From NCBI GenBank assembly GCA_002322035.1, contig DCNF01000029.1, forward strand, positions 1,005-18,302: a stretch of DNA of 17,298 nt, given 5' to 3'. The position numbers and the translations under genes were made by a program. Below, piece by piece: positions 1 through 6,581 of the stretch; the stretch's first letter is position 1, and every line of letters begins with the position of its first letter. This DNA is from Geobacter sp. UBA1603. Its GTDB lineage: Bacteria > Desulfobacterota > Desulfuromonadia > Geobacterales > Pseudopelobacteraceae. The notes under the pieces were generated by a model that saw only the letters and a list, made by a program, of their open reading frames with translations, had not been told where the DNA came from and searched no databases.

Positions 1-108
1 GTGGTGTGCTGCCCCATTGCGCGGGAATTGCCTGAAGCGGCTTCTAGTCACCCACCTCATAGGAACTCGCCCGGAGTTTCTACGAGTCCACGGCATGATG
101 GAGAGTAT
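1..108 (+). ncRNA. ssrS: 6S RNA, 3' part only (5' half outside window)
   Basis: No protein frame fits here. The order of elements matches the 3' half of 6S RNA, the RNA polymerase sigma70-holoenzyme regulator: GAAGC at about 34-38, a CACCCACCT block at about 49-57, a short hairpin (62-68 pairs with 74-80 over a 5-base loop), then CCACGGCAT and GGAGAG. E. coli 6S has the same order (GAAGC, CACCU, hairpin, CGGCAUCUCGGAGA). A strong terminator follows at once, as expected for a small RNA gene. The 5' half, which would pair with this strand, lies before the window, so the closing stem cannot be tested. It could instead be another structured RNA. The match is from memory of the E. coli sequence, not a covariance search. 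Confidence 0.5.
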
Positions 109-110
109 GT

Positions 111-145
111 AAAAAGAGGTCGGCAATTGTCGGCCTCTTTTTTTT
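111..145 (+). terminator. Rho-independent terminator after the 6S-like RNA
   Basis: The left arm (111-124, AAAAAGAGGTCGGC) pairs over its whole 14 bases, with G-T wobbles, with the right arm (129-142) across an AATT loop. The right arm runs into an unbroken T tract to 145. The A-rich 5' arm also lets it work on the other strand. It separates the upstream RNA gene from the argB promoter. Confidence 0.9.
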
Positions 146-176
146 GAGATAAATCCGCACAAACCCCTCTCCAGCA

Positions 177-204
177 TTGATTTTCTGTTAATTTTTGCTA
201 TAGT
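177..204 (+). promoter_or_regulatory. Sigma70-type promoter of argB
   Basis: A TTGATT box (177-182) and a TATAGT box (199-204) are separated by 16 bases in an AT-rich stretch between the terminator and argB. The predicted start near 211 leaves a leader of about 36 bases. A GAGGT ribosome binding site (236-240) sits 6 bases before the ATG. Confidence 0.6.
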
Positions 205-246
205 TTCATCTTTTTCAGGCTAAATTTCTGTTATCGAGGTACGGCC

Positions 247-1122
247 ATGCAGGAGTTCATCGACAAGGCAAATACACTGATGGAGGCGCTCCCTTACATC
301 AGGCGTTTTTCCGGCAAGACAATCGTCATAAAATACGGCGGTCACGCCATGGCCGACGAGGCTCTGAAAGAGTCCTTTGCCATGGATGTTGTGCTGCTCC
401 GCTCCCTCGGGATCAACGTGGTGGTGGTGCATGGCGGCGGGCCGCAGATCGAGACAGCGCTCAACCGCCTGGGCAAGAAGGGCGAGTTCATCCAGGGCAT
501 GCGCGTGACCGACGCCGAGACCATGGAAGTCGTCGAGTGGGTGCTGGCCGGCGAGGTGCAGCAGGACATCGTCGGCCTGATCAACGCCGCCGGCGGCAAG
601 GCGGTGGGCCTGACCGGCCGCGACGGCGGGCTGATCCGCGCGCGCAAGCTGAAGATGCTCGACCACAAGGATCCGACGATCGAGCACGACGTCGGCCAGG
701 TCGGCGAGATCGAGTCGATCGACCCGAGCGTGGTCAAGGCGCTGCAGGACGACGCGTTCATCCCGGTGGTGAGCCCGATCGGCTTCGGCGCCGACAACGA
801 GAGCTACAACATCAACGCCGACCTGGTCGCCAGCAAGCTCGCCGAGGTCCTGAAGGCCGAGAAGCTGGTGATGCTCACCAACATCAAGGGCGTGCTGGAC
901 AAGTCCGGCGAGCTGCTGACCGACCTGACCGCCCGCCGCATCGACGAGCTGTTCGCCGACGGCACCATCAGCGGCGGCATGCTGCCCAAGATCGCCGGCG
1001 CGCTGGACGCGGCCAAGAGCGGCGTCAACGCGGTGCACATCATCGACGGCCGGGTGCCGCACGTGCTGCTGCTGGAGATCCTTACCGACCAGGCCTTCGG
1101 CACCATGATCCGGGCCCGGTGA
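247..1122 (+). CDS. argB: Acetylglutamate kinase ArgB (hybrid gene)
   Basis: ArgB phosphorylates N-acetylglutamate with ATP, the second step of arginine synthesis in the cytoplasm. The 291 residues are full length. Visible motifs are KYGG (29-32), VHGGGPQI (61-68), GMRVTD (84-89), GLTGRDGG (121-128), [10 protein letters not shown] and [12 protein letters not shown]. The ATG has a good GAGGT site. The gene looks spliced from two lineages. Codons 1 to about 57 have the mixed codon use of this contig and a Geobacter-type protein sequence. From [15 protein letters not shown] onward the protein is of betaproteobacterial (Burkholderiales) type and almost every third base is G or C. The reading frame is intact across the join. 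The usual partners argD, argF or argG do not follow; a HAD/Dxr fusion does. Function is certain from the family; whether the hybrid exists in a cell is doubtful. Confidence 0.9.
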   Translation: MQEFIDKANTLMEALPYIRRFSGKTIVIKYGGHAMADEALKESFAMDVVLLRSLGINVVVVHGGGPQIETALNRLGKKGEFIQGMRVTDAETMEVVEWVLAGEVQQDIVGLINAAGGKAVGLTGRDGGLIRARKLKMLDHKDPTIEHDVGQVGEIESIDPSVVKALQDDAFIPVVSPIGFGADNESYNINADLVASKLAEVLKAEKLVMLTNIKGVLDKSGELLTDLTARRIDELFADGTISGGMLPKIAGALDAAKSGVNAVHIIDGRVPHVLLLEILTDQAFGTMIRAR

Positions 1123-1928
1123 CGACGGCCTCCCGAGGCCGCCGGACGCGCGGCGAACCCGTCTGGCTGTTCGACCTCGACCACACGCTGCTGCCGATCG
1201 ACAGCGAGCACTCGGCCATCTTCCAGTGCCTGCCCGAGGACCGATCGACCTGGGCCTCGCGCATCGACCACATCGTGCTGACCGCGTCGGGTGGCCCCTT
1301 CCGGCAGCGGGCGGCCGACACGCTCCACGACGTGACGCCGGATCAGGCGGTGGCCCATCCCAACTGGGTCATGGGACGCAAGATCTCGGTCGATTCGGCC
1401 ACCATGATGAACAAGGGTCTGGAAGTGATCGAGGCCCGCTGGCTGTTTGATGTGCCGGTGGAAAAGATCGACGTCAATATCCACCCCCAGAGTATCATCC
1501 ACTCGATGGTCGAGTATATTGACGGCTGCGTTATCGCCCAGTTGGGGACACCCGACATGAAGGCTCCGATCGCCTATGCCCTTTCATACCCCGAGCGGGT
1601 CTCAACCGGGGTAAAGCCGCTTGACCTGACGACCTTTTCCGGGCTGACGTTTCACACTCCCGATCTGAACAAGTTTCGCTGTCTTGGGCTGGCGTACCGG
1701 GCGATCCGGGAGGGGGAAAGTATGCCGGCGGTCATGAATGCTGCCAATGAAATTGCCGTAGATGCTTTCCTTGAAGGAGCGATTGGTTTTGTCCAGATTG
1801 CCGATGTGATTGAGGCAACCATGAACACCCACCAGTCGACGGATCTTGCCACGATCGAGCAGGTGCTGCAGGCCGATCGCTGGGCCCGGGAGACGGCCCG
1901 ATCGATATGCGGAGGCATGAAGCACTGA
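1119..1928 (+). CDS. dxr: Fusion ORF: HAD phosphatase N-terminus joined to C-terminal part of DXP reductoisomerase
   Basis: Dxr converts 1-deoxyxylulose 5-phosphate to 2-C-methylerythritol 4-phosphate in the MEP isoprenoid pathway. This frame starts at a GTG overlapping the argB stop (GTGA). Its first 25 or so residues are not Dxr: [14 protein letters not shown] is motif I of a HAD-IB phosphatase (D19, D21). From DSEHSAIFQ (residue 28 on) it is Dxr to the end. It keeps the metal and substrate residues of [21 protein letters not shown] and [11 protein letters not shown], and the C-terminal helical domain. About 147 N-terminal residues that form the NADPH-binding domain are absent, so it cannot be a working reductoisomerase. 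Within the Dxr part, about 1200-1390 ([11 protein letters not shown]) looks betaproteobacterial and 1440-1928 local. dxr followed by rseP is the normal order. I treat it as an incomplete, chimeric dxr. Confidence 0.8.
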   Translation: MTTASRGRRTRGEPVWLFDLDHTLLPIDSEHSAIFQCLPEDRSTWASRIDHIVLTASGGPFRQRAADTLHDVTPDQAVAHPNWVMGRKISVDSATMMNKGLEVIEARWLFDVPVEKIDVNIHPQSIIHSMVEYIDGCVIAQLGTPDMKAPIAYALSYPERVSTGVKPLDLTTFSGLTFHTPDLNKFRCLGLAYRAIREGESMPAVMNAANEIAVDAFLEGAIGFVQIADVIEATMNTHQSTDLATIEQVLQADRWARETARSICGGMKH

Positions 1929-1929
1929 T

Positions 1930-3078
1930 ATGATGATTGTGTATGCCATACTGGTCCTTGGTGTCCTGATTTTCGTCCATGAACTTGGCCATTTCCTGAT
2001 TGCCAAGCTGTTCAATGTCAGGGTTGAAAAATTTTCACTCGGCTTCGGTCCGAAGCTTCTCGGCCGTCAGATCGGTGAAACAGAATACCTCTTGTCGGCA
2101 TTTCCCCTTGGCGGTTATGTCAAAATGTTTGGCGAGGGGGGTTTCATCGAAGGTGAAGCCGGATCGGCCGCTGACGAGACAGAAAAAAACTATGATCAGG
2201 AATCGGGTGAGGTCCTTGACCAGCCCCGGGAGCTGACCGACGAGGAGAAAGCCCGTTCGTTTGCCCATAAACCGCCCCATGCCAGGATTGCGATCGTCAT
2301 GGCCGGTCCACTTTTCAACCTGATTTTTGCCTGGCTGATTTTTGTGGTGCTCAGCATGACCGGTGTCCCCTCGGTAACGGCAAAGATCGGCGAGGTTCTG
2401 AAAGATAAACCGGCAGCCCGGGCCGGGGTTCAGAGCGGGGACCTGATCCGTTCGATCAGCGGCAGGTCAATTGCCCGTTGGGATGATGTGGCCGCATCGA
2501 TATCGGCCGGCAAGGGGCAGCCGGTAGAACTTGTCGTCAGGCGCGGCGACAGGGAGTTGAGCTTCACAATCACGCCTGAACCGCGGGTTACAAAAAATCT
2601 GTTCGGAGAGAAGGTCAACGGTTTTGCGATTGGCGTTGCCTCGGCCGGCGAGATCGTTACCGAGCACTTCAACCCGTTTGAGGCGCTGGTCCAGGGGAGC
2701 CGGCAGACCTGGAAGGTCGTCGAGTTGACGGTTCTGTCCCTGGTTAAAATGGCCCAGCGGATCGTCCCGCTCGATTCTGTCGGCGGCCCGATCATGATCG
2801 CCAAAATGGCCGGTGAGACGGCCCAGGCCGGAGGTCTGCAAGGTTTGATGGCCTTTGCAGCCCTTCTTTCGGTCAACCTGGGCGTCCTGAACCTGCTGCC
2901 GGTGCCGGTTCTTGACGGCGGACACCTCTTCTTCTATTTCTGCGAAGTTATCTTCCGTCGTCCGGTTCCGCAGAGAGTCCGTGAGTATGCTCAGCAGGTC
3001 GGGTTGTTTCTGCTTCTGTCATTGATGGTGCTGGCATTTTACAATGATATCGTCAGGTATTTTGTCGGCCAGGGTTGA
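1930..3078 (+). CDS. rseP: Site-2 zinc metalloprotease RseP (M50)
   Basis: RseP is an inner-membrane intramembrane protease that cuts anti-sigma factors and remnant signal peptides. The 382 residues show the HELGH zinc motif (17-21) in the first membrane segment and a central PDZ domain with a GVQSGDLI segment (about residues 150-220). The NLLPVPVLDGG motif (321-331) in a late membrane segment supplies the third zinc ligand, and further hydrophobic helices end the protein. An acidic stretch at about residues 73-115 is longer than I expect. The ATG lies 1 base after the dxr stop, with GGAGG at 1911-1915, 14 bases away, so translational coupling with dxr is likely. The dxr-rseP order is standard, and a terminator follows. 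The gene shows no sign of the chimerism seen upstream. Confidence 0.95.
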   Translation: MMIVYAILVLGVLIFVHELGHFLIAKLFNVRVEKFSLGFGPKLLGRQIGETEYLLSAFPLGGYVKMFGEGGFIEGEAGSAADETEKNYDQESGEVLDQPRELTDEEKARSFAHKPPHARIAIVMAGPLFNLIFAWLIFVVLSMTGVPSVTAKIGEVLKDKPAARAGVQSGDLIRSISGRSIARWDDVAASISAGKGQPVELVVRRGDRELSFTITPEPRVTKNLFGEKVNGFAIGVASAGEIVTEHFNPFEALVQGSRQTWKVVELTVLSLVKMAQRIVPLDSVGGPIMIAKMAGETAQAGGLQGLMAFAALLSVNLGVLNLLPVPVLDGGHLFFYFCEVIFRRPVPQRVREYAQQVGLFLLLSLMVLAFYNDIVRYFVGQG

Positions 3079-3101
3079 GACCCTGTGCCGAGTTGCTGGT
3101 G

Positions 3102-3126
3102 AAATGCGGCCCTGTGGCCGCATTTT
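3102..3126 (+). terminator. Terminator after rseP
   Basis: A perfect 10-base stem, AAATGCGGCC (3102-3111) with GGCCGCATTT (3116-3125), closes a CTGT loop and is followed by only one more T. It ends just before the fur promoter. It probably stops rseP transcripts, although the T tract is short. Confidence 0.7.
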
Positions 3127-3129
3127 GTG

Positions 3130-3158
3130 TTGACAGGACTGGCGCTGAACCATATATT
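3130..3158 (+). promoter_or_regulatory. Sigma70 promoter of fur
   Basis: A consensus -35 box, TTGACA (3130-3135), lies 17 bases from TATATT (3153-3158). The predicted start is near 3165, inside the Fur-like palindrome. The leader is about 20 bases, with a CGGAG ribosome binding site (3177-3181) 6 bases before the GTG start. Confidence 0.8.
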
Positions 3159-3175
3159 GAAAATCAAGTTCAATA
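3155..3175 (+). promoter_or_regulatory. Fur-box-like operator at the fur promoter
   Basis: TATTGAA (3155-3161) and TTCAATA (3169-3175) form a perfect 7-base inverted repeat around a 7-base centre. Read in 7-1-7 form (TGAAAAT-C-AAGTTCA) it resembles the Fur consensus TGATAAT-N-ATTATCA. It overlaps the end of the -10 box and the predicted start, so a bound Fur would block fur transcription. Autoregulation is inferred. Confidence 0.65.
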
Positions 3176-3187
3176 ACGGAGCCCACC

Positions 3188-3631
3188 GTGATTCTTCAAA
3201 AGAAAAAAACCTTCAACGATTTTGCGGCGGCCAAGGGTCTCCGCTCAACCCGCCAGCGGGATGTCATCCTTGACATGTTTCTCTCCACCCATCAGCACGT
3301 CAGTGTCGAAGACCTCTATCTCAAAGTCAAGGCCAGCCATCCCGGCATCGGCTATGCCACGGTCTACCGCACCCTGAAGTTGTTTGCCGAGTCTGGTCTG
3401 GCACGGGAAATCCTGCTGCATGACGGTCAAACCCGTTATGAGCATGTTCTGGCCGGCGAACACCATGACCATCTGGTCTGCACCGGGTGCAGCGCGATCA
3501 TCGAATTCGAAGATGCCACCATCGAAAAACTGCAGGAGGAGATAGCGCTCCGTCACGGTTTCCAGATCCGCAGCCACAAGATGGAAATCTACGGTCTGTG
3601 TGCAGACTGTTCGGCCAAGGGGCAGGCGTAG
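3188..3631 (+). CDS. fur: Ferric uptake regulator Fur
   Basis: Fur is a dimeric Fe(II)-sensing repressor. The 147 residues are the usual length. The N-terminal winged helix includes RSTRQRDVILDMF (19-31) and the recognition-helix region GIGYATVYRTLKLF (53-66). The dimerisation and metal domain carries HHDHLVCTGC (92-101) and a second CADC pair (138-141), so both CxxC pairs of the structural zinc site are present. The start is GTG at 3188, chosen for the CGGAG site 6 bases upstream. The neighbouring feoB and the Fur-like palindromes before both genes fit an iron repressor rather than Zur or PerR. The HHDHL motif is shared across the family, so zinc or peroxide sensing is not excluded by sequence alone. 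Confidence 0.93.
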   Translation: MILQKKKTFNDFAAAKGLRSTRQRDVILDMFLSTHQHVSVEDLYLKVKASHPGIGYATVYRTLKLFAESGLAREILLHDGQTRYEHVLAGEHHDHLVCTGCSAIIEFEDATIEKLQEEIALRHGFQIRSHKMEIYGLCADCSAKGQA

Positions 3632-3652
3632 GAAATTTTTTTGTTGTTTGAA

Positions 3653-3667
3653 TGAAAATGAATATCA
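3653..3667 (+). promoter_or_regulatory. Fur box upstream of feoB
   Basis: TGAAAAT-G-AATATCA matches the 7-1-7 Fur consensus TGATAAT-N-ATTATCA at 12 of 14 positions. It lies in the 57-base AT-rich gap between fur and feoB, 22 bases before the feoB start. This suggests feoB has its own iron-repressed promoter as well as read-through from fur. I could not settle the -35 and -10 boxes. Confidence 0.7.
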
Positions 3668-3688
3668 AAAGCACAAAAAGGAAGCATC

Positions 3689-5677
3689 ATGTCGAAGTGC
3701 TGTAACGGTATACCTGAAACCACGACCGCATCGTCGATTGTAAGGAAAGTGACCCTGGTGGGTAATCCAAACGTTGGGAAGAGCGTGCTTTTCAATGCGC
3801 TGACCGGCGCCTATGTCACGGTTTCCAACTACCCGGGAACATCGGTCGAAGTATCGAGAGGACGTACAGCCATCAACGGCGACGCCTGGGAGGTGATCGA
3901 CACTCCCGGCATGTATTCGATTCACACCATCACCGAAGAGGAGCGGGTGGCGCGGGAGATCCTGCTGCACGAAACTCCTGACGTGGTGTTGCACGTGCTT
4001 GATGCCCGCAACCTGGAACGGATGCTGGCCATGACCATCCAGTTGATCGAGGCTGAACTGCCGGTTGTTCTGGTGGTCAACATCCTCGATGAGGCTGAGC
4101 GGATGGGGTTGACGATAGATCTTGACCTGCTGCGGCAGAAGCTCGGGATACCGGTGATCGGAGCGGCAACAGCCCGCAAGCGCGGGATAGAGGAGATCCG
4201 TGCCGCCATTGGAGGCTATCAGCGCGGCTGTGAGCAGCAATGCTTCCTCTACAGCAGGCTTCTCGAGCATGATATACACGAGGTGGCACACCTGATGCGT
4301 GGTGAATACCTTCTCTCCCGCCGGTCCCTGGCCCTGCTTCTGCTGCAACAGGACGAAGAAATCGAATCGATCGTCCGCGAACGGGAAGGAGAGGGGTATG
4401 CCGTCGTGGCGGCCATGGTGAAGAAGATCGCCTTCGAGCGCAGGGAGTCGTTCCATCTTGATCTTTCACTGGAGCGCAAGGAGATTGTCCGCAGGATCAT
4501 TAACGGTGTCTTCAGGGCGCCCGACAAGCGGGTCGTAACCATGTCCGAACGTATGTCGCGCCTTGCGGTCCAGCCCCTGACCGGTATTCCGCTGCTCCTG
4601 GCCGTGCTCTATTTCGGCCTGTACCAGTTCGTTGGCGTGTTCGGTGCCGGAACGGTGGTCGATCTGCTTGAGGGAAAACTGTTCGAGGGGCTTTTCAATC
4701 CCTGGATAACCGGTGTGGTCACGGGGATCGTGCCGTGGACGGTCATCCAGGAGCTGTTCGTGGGTGAATACGGGATTATCACGCTGGGACTGCGTTATGC
4801 GGTCGGCATTATCCTCCCGATCGTTGCCACATTCTTTATCTTCTTCTCCTTCCTGGAGGACACCGGCTACTTCCCACGTCTGGCGCTGCTGGTCGACAGG
4901 ATATTCAAACACTTCGGCCTGACCGGCCGGGCGGTGATCCCGATGGTCCTCGGATTCGGCTGCGACACCATGGCCACCATGGTCACCCGCACTCTTGAAA
5001 CCACCCGCGAGCGGATCATTGCCACGGTGCTTCTGGCTTTGACGATCCCCTGTTCGGCGCAGCTGGGGGTGATCATGTCGCTGCTCTCGAAATATCCGGG
5101 TGCCCTGGCGGTGTGGGGCGGCTGCCTGATGCTGCTGTTCCTGGTGGTCGGCCTGCTCTCGGCCCGCATCCTGCCCGGTGAGGCGCCGATGTTCTACATG
5201 GAGCTGCCGCCGATGCGGCTGCCGCAGTTCGGTAACGTAGTCACCAAAACCTATACCCGTATGCAGTGGTACTTCCTGGAGATTCTGCCGCTGTTCGTAC
5301 TGGCCTCGGTACTGCTCTGGCTCGGCAAGATCACCGGATTCTTCGAAAAGCTGGTTGCTGCGATGGCACCGGTGATGGCGTCGATCGGCCTGCCGAACGA
5401 TGCGGCGGTATCGTTCATCTTTGGTTTCTTCCGTCGCGATTATGGTGCGGCCGGCTTGTATGAACTGCAGGGAAAGGGGCTGATGGATGCCCGCCAGCTG
5501 ACTGTGGCGGCTGTCACGTTGACCCTGTTCATCCCCTGCGTGGCCCAGTTTCTGATTATGAAGAAAGAGCGGGGGTGGAAAGTAGCCGGGGTGATCGGCC
5601 TGTTGGTCAGCCTGCTTGCCTTCGGCAGCGGCTATGTACTGAATAAAGCGCTGCTGCTGACCGGGCTCTTAACGTGA
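3689..5677 (+). CDS. feoB: Ferrous iron transporter FeoB
   Basis: FeoB is the inner-membrane Fe(II) uptake protein with a cytosolic GTPase domain. The 662 residues show G1 GNPNVGKS (25-32), the G2 threonine in NYPGTS (48-52), G3 DTPG (71-74) and G4 NILD (131-134). A helical spacer follows, then many membrane helices from about residue 295. The two Gate regions are recognisable: GFGCDTMATM near 422-431 with IPCSAQLG near 451-458, and FFRRDYGAAGLYEL with IPCVAQF near the C-terminus. It is shorter than the roughly 770-residue E. coli protein, mostly at the ends. An MSKCC pair of cysteines opens the N-terminus. The ATG follows an AAGGAAG site. It overlaps the next gene by 4 bases. No separate feoA precedes it; a FeoA domain occurs two genes downstream. 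Confidence 0.95.
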   Translation: MSKCCNGIPETTTASSIVRKVTLVGNPNVGKSVLFNALTGAYVTVSNYPGTSVEVSRGRTAINGDAWEVIDTPGMYSIHTITEEERVAREILLHETPDVVLHVLDARNLERMLAMTIQLIEAELPVVLVVNILDEAERMGLTIDLDLLRQKLGIPVIGAATARKRGIEEIRAAIGGYQRGCEQQCFLYSRLLEHDIHEVAHLMRGEYLLSRRSLALLLLQQDEEIESIVREREGEGYAVVAAMVKKIAFERRESFHLDLSLERKEIVRRIINGVFRAPDKRVVTMSERMSRLAVQPLTGIPLLLAVLYFGLYQFVGVFGAGTVVDLLEGKLFEGLFNPWITGVVTGIVPWTVIQELFVGEYGIITLGLRYAVGIILPIVATFFIFFSFLEDTGYFPRLALLVDRIFKHFGLTGRAVIPMVLGFGCDTMATMVTRTLETTRERIIATVLLALTIPCSAQLGVIMSLLSKYPGALAVWGGCLMLLFLVVGLLSARILPGEAPMFYMELPPMRLPQFGNVVTKTYTRMQWYFLEILPLFVLASVLLWLGKITGFFEKLVAAMAPVMASIGLPNDAAVSFIFGFFRRDYGAAGLYELQGKGLMDARQLTVAAVTLTLFIPCVAQFLIMKKERGWKVAGVIGLLVSLLAFGSGYVLNKALLLTGLLT

Positions 5678-5865
5678 TCTGCGGTTTCTGCGGATACGCG
5701 TTCGACGAGTCAGAAGGTAAACGTGGCTGTGGAGGCTGTCACGGCGGGTGCCGAAGTGTTCACTGCCCTCGCTGTAATTACAAGAATCCGGCCGAATCGG
5801 GCATGGTGAAAAAACTGCGGGCAATCTTTGGTGAGAATCAGAACAATAAAGGGGAACCCACATGA
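5674..5865 (+). CDS. Small cysteine-rich protein of the feo operon
   Basis: I do not recognise a named family. The 63-residue product has seven cysteines (3, 6, 19, 22, 26, 31, 34) and two histidines, in the pattern CxxC-x12-CxxCxxxC-x4-CxxC. The first and last CxxC pairs look like a zinc ribbon wrapped round a glycine-rich CGGCHGGC centre, and the tail is basic then acidic. There is no membrane segment, so it does not resemble the membrane-bound FeoB-associated or the winged-helix FeoC types. It starts at a GTG overlapping the feoB stop (GTGA) and its own stop overlaps the next start (ATGA), so translation is tightly coupled to both iron genes. A role in metal transfer or as a FeoB accessory is inferred from position only. 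Confidence 0.75.
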   Translation: MICGFCGYAFDESEGKRGCGGCHGGCRSVHCPRCNYKNPAESGMVKKLRAIFGENQNNKGEPT

Positions 5866-6506
5866 AATTATCAGAAAAGGCAGAAGAGATACTGGAGGCG
5901 CTTTGGATCGTCGTTGAAGAGGAGGGGGCGGCCTTTCTCGACCCGGTGCGGATGAAGTTCCCGGCCGATGATCCGGCTTACCGGGAGCTTACCGGCTATA
6001 CCCTGATCGAGCTGAAGCAGGGCATGGTCTACTTCCGTCCCGAGGGGCGTGAGGAGGGGATGAAAACCATCCGGCGCCATCGCCTTGCCGAACGTCTGGT
6101 GATGGATGTTTTCAATATACGCGGCCAGGACGGCGACGACAAGGCTTGCCAGTTCGAGCACCTGCTCAACGAGGGAGCCGATACCAAAGTCTGCACCATG
6201 CTTAATCATCCGTCGACCTGCCCCCACGGCAAGCCGATCCCGCCGGGCGACTGTTGTACCGAGGCGCGCTCCACGGGAGATCTTGGCGTGGTGCCGCTGA
6301 CCGAGTTCAAGTCGGGCCAGGAGGGGGAAATCGCTTACATCCAGACCGAGGATGGCAAAAAAATGCAGAAACTGATGGCCATGGGGGTGCTACCAGGCAA
6401 CAAAATCGTGCTGGTGCAGGCATTCCCGTCCTATGTCTTCCGAGTCGGATTCTCGGAGTTTGCCATCGACAGCACCCTTGCCCGGGAGATTTTCGTCAGG
6501 AAATAA
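5862..6506 (+). CDS. DtxR/IdeR-like protein with C-terminal FeoA domain
   Basis: The 214 residues have two parts. Residues 1 to about 135 resemble the DtxR family of metal-dependent repressors. HRLAER (73-78) and ACxxEH (95-100) match DtxR ligands H79, E83, C102, E105 and H106, and HPSTCPHGKPIP (116-127) matches the end of its metal-binding domain. Residues about 143-214 look like a FeoA (SH3-like) domain: GQEGEI, then LMAMGVLPGN, then a beta-rich end. The region that should hold the winged helix (about 22-70) is about nine residues shorter than in DtxR and poorly matched. A glutamate (E9) stands where DtxR has the M10 ligand. Five cysteines (96, 111, 120, 131, 132) are clustered. It may be a second iron regulator, or a FeoA supplied as a fusion. 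ATG at 5862 overlaps the upstream stop, with GGGG just before. Confidence 0.82.
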   Translation: MKLSEKAEEILEALWIVVEEEGAAFLDPVRMKFPADDPAYRELTGYTLIELKQGMVYFRPEGREEGMKTIRRHRLAERLVMDVFNIRGQDGDDKACQFEHLLNEGADTKVCTMLNHPSTCPHGKPIPPGDCCTEARSTGDLGVVPLTEFKSGQEGEIAYIQTEDGKKMQKLMAMGVLPGNKIVLVQAFPSYVFRVGFSEFAIDSTLAREIFVRK

Positions 6507-6518
6507 GTGGTGGAGGTG

Positions 6519-6548
6519 TTGACAAAGGGAGTATTCGGAAACTAAAAT
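6519..6548 (+). promoter_or_regulatory. Sigma70 promoter of apgM
   Basis: Consensus TTGACA (6519-6524) is followed 18 bases later by TAAAAT (6543-6548). It lies just after the stop of the DtxR/FeoA gene, so apgM is probably transcribed on its own. I see no Fur-like palindrome here. Confidence 0.7.
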
Positions 6549-6581
6549 AGTTTTTCGCAGACTTTGTTACGAAAGGCAGCC

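Noticed and set aside
220..1062. Long open frame (280 codons) on the minus strand across argB
   Set aside because: It is antisense to argB, has a low-complexity valine/aspartate/histidine-rich composition and no recognisable domain. It stays open because of the GC-rich third positions of argB.
537..1118. Upstream extension of the HAD/Dxr frame as one 463-residue protein
   Set aside because: The extension is arginine-rich nonsense in another frame of argB. The real start is the GTG at 1119, which overlaps the argB stop.
804..1502. 232-codon minus-strand frame across the argB-dxr join
   Set aside because: It is a shadow of GC-rich coding sequence on the plus strand, with no domain or ribosome binding site.
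1119..1928. A genuine new bifunctional HAD-Dxr enzyme
   Set aside because: Only about 28 residues of the HAD domain are present and the Dxr NADPH domain is missing. Neither activity is possible, and the join sits in a motif shared by chance.
3665..4456. 263-codon minus-strand frame within feoB
   Set aside because: It is antisense to the GTPase domain of feoB, which has all its motifs on the plus strand.
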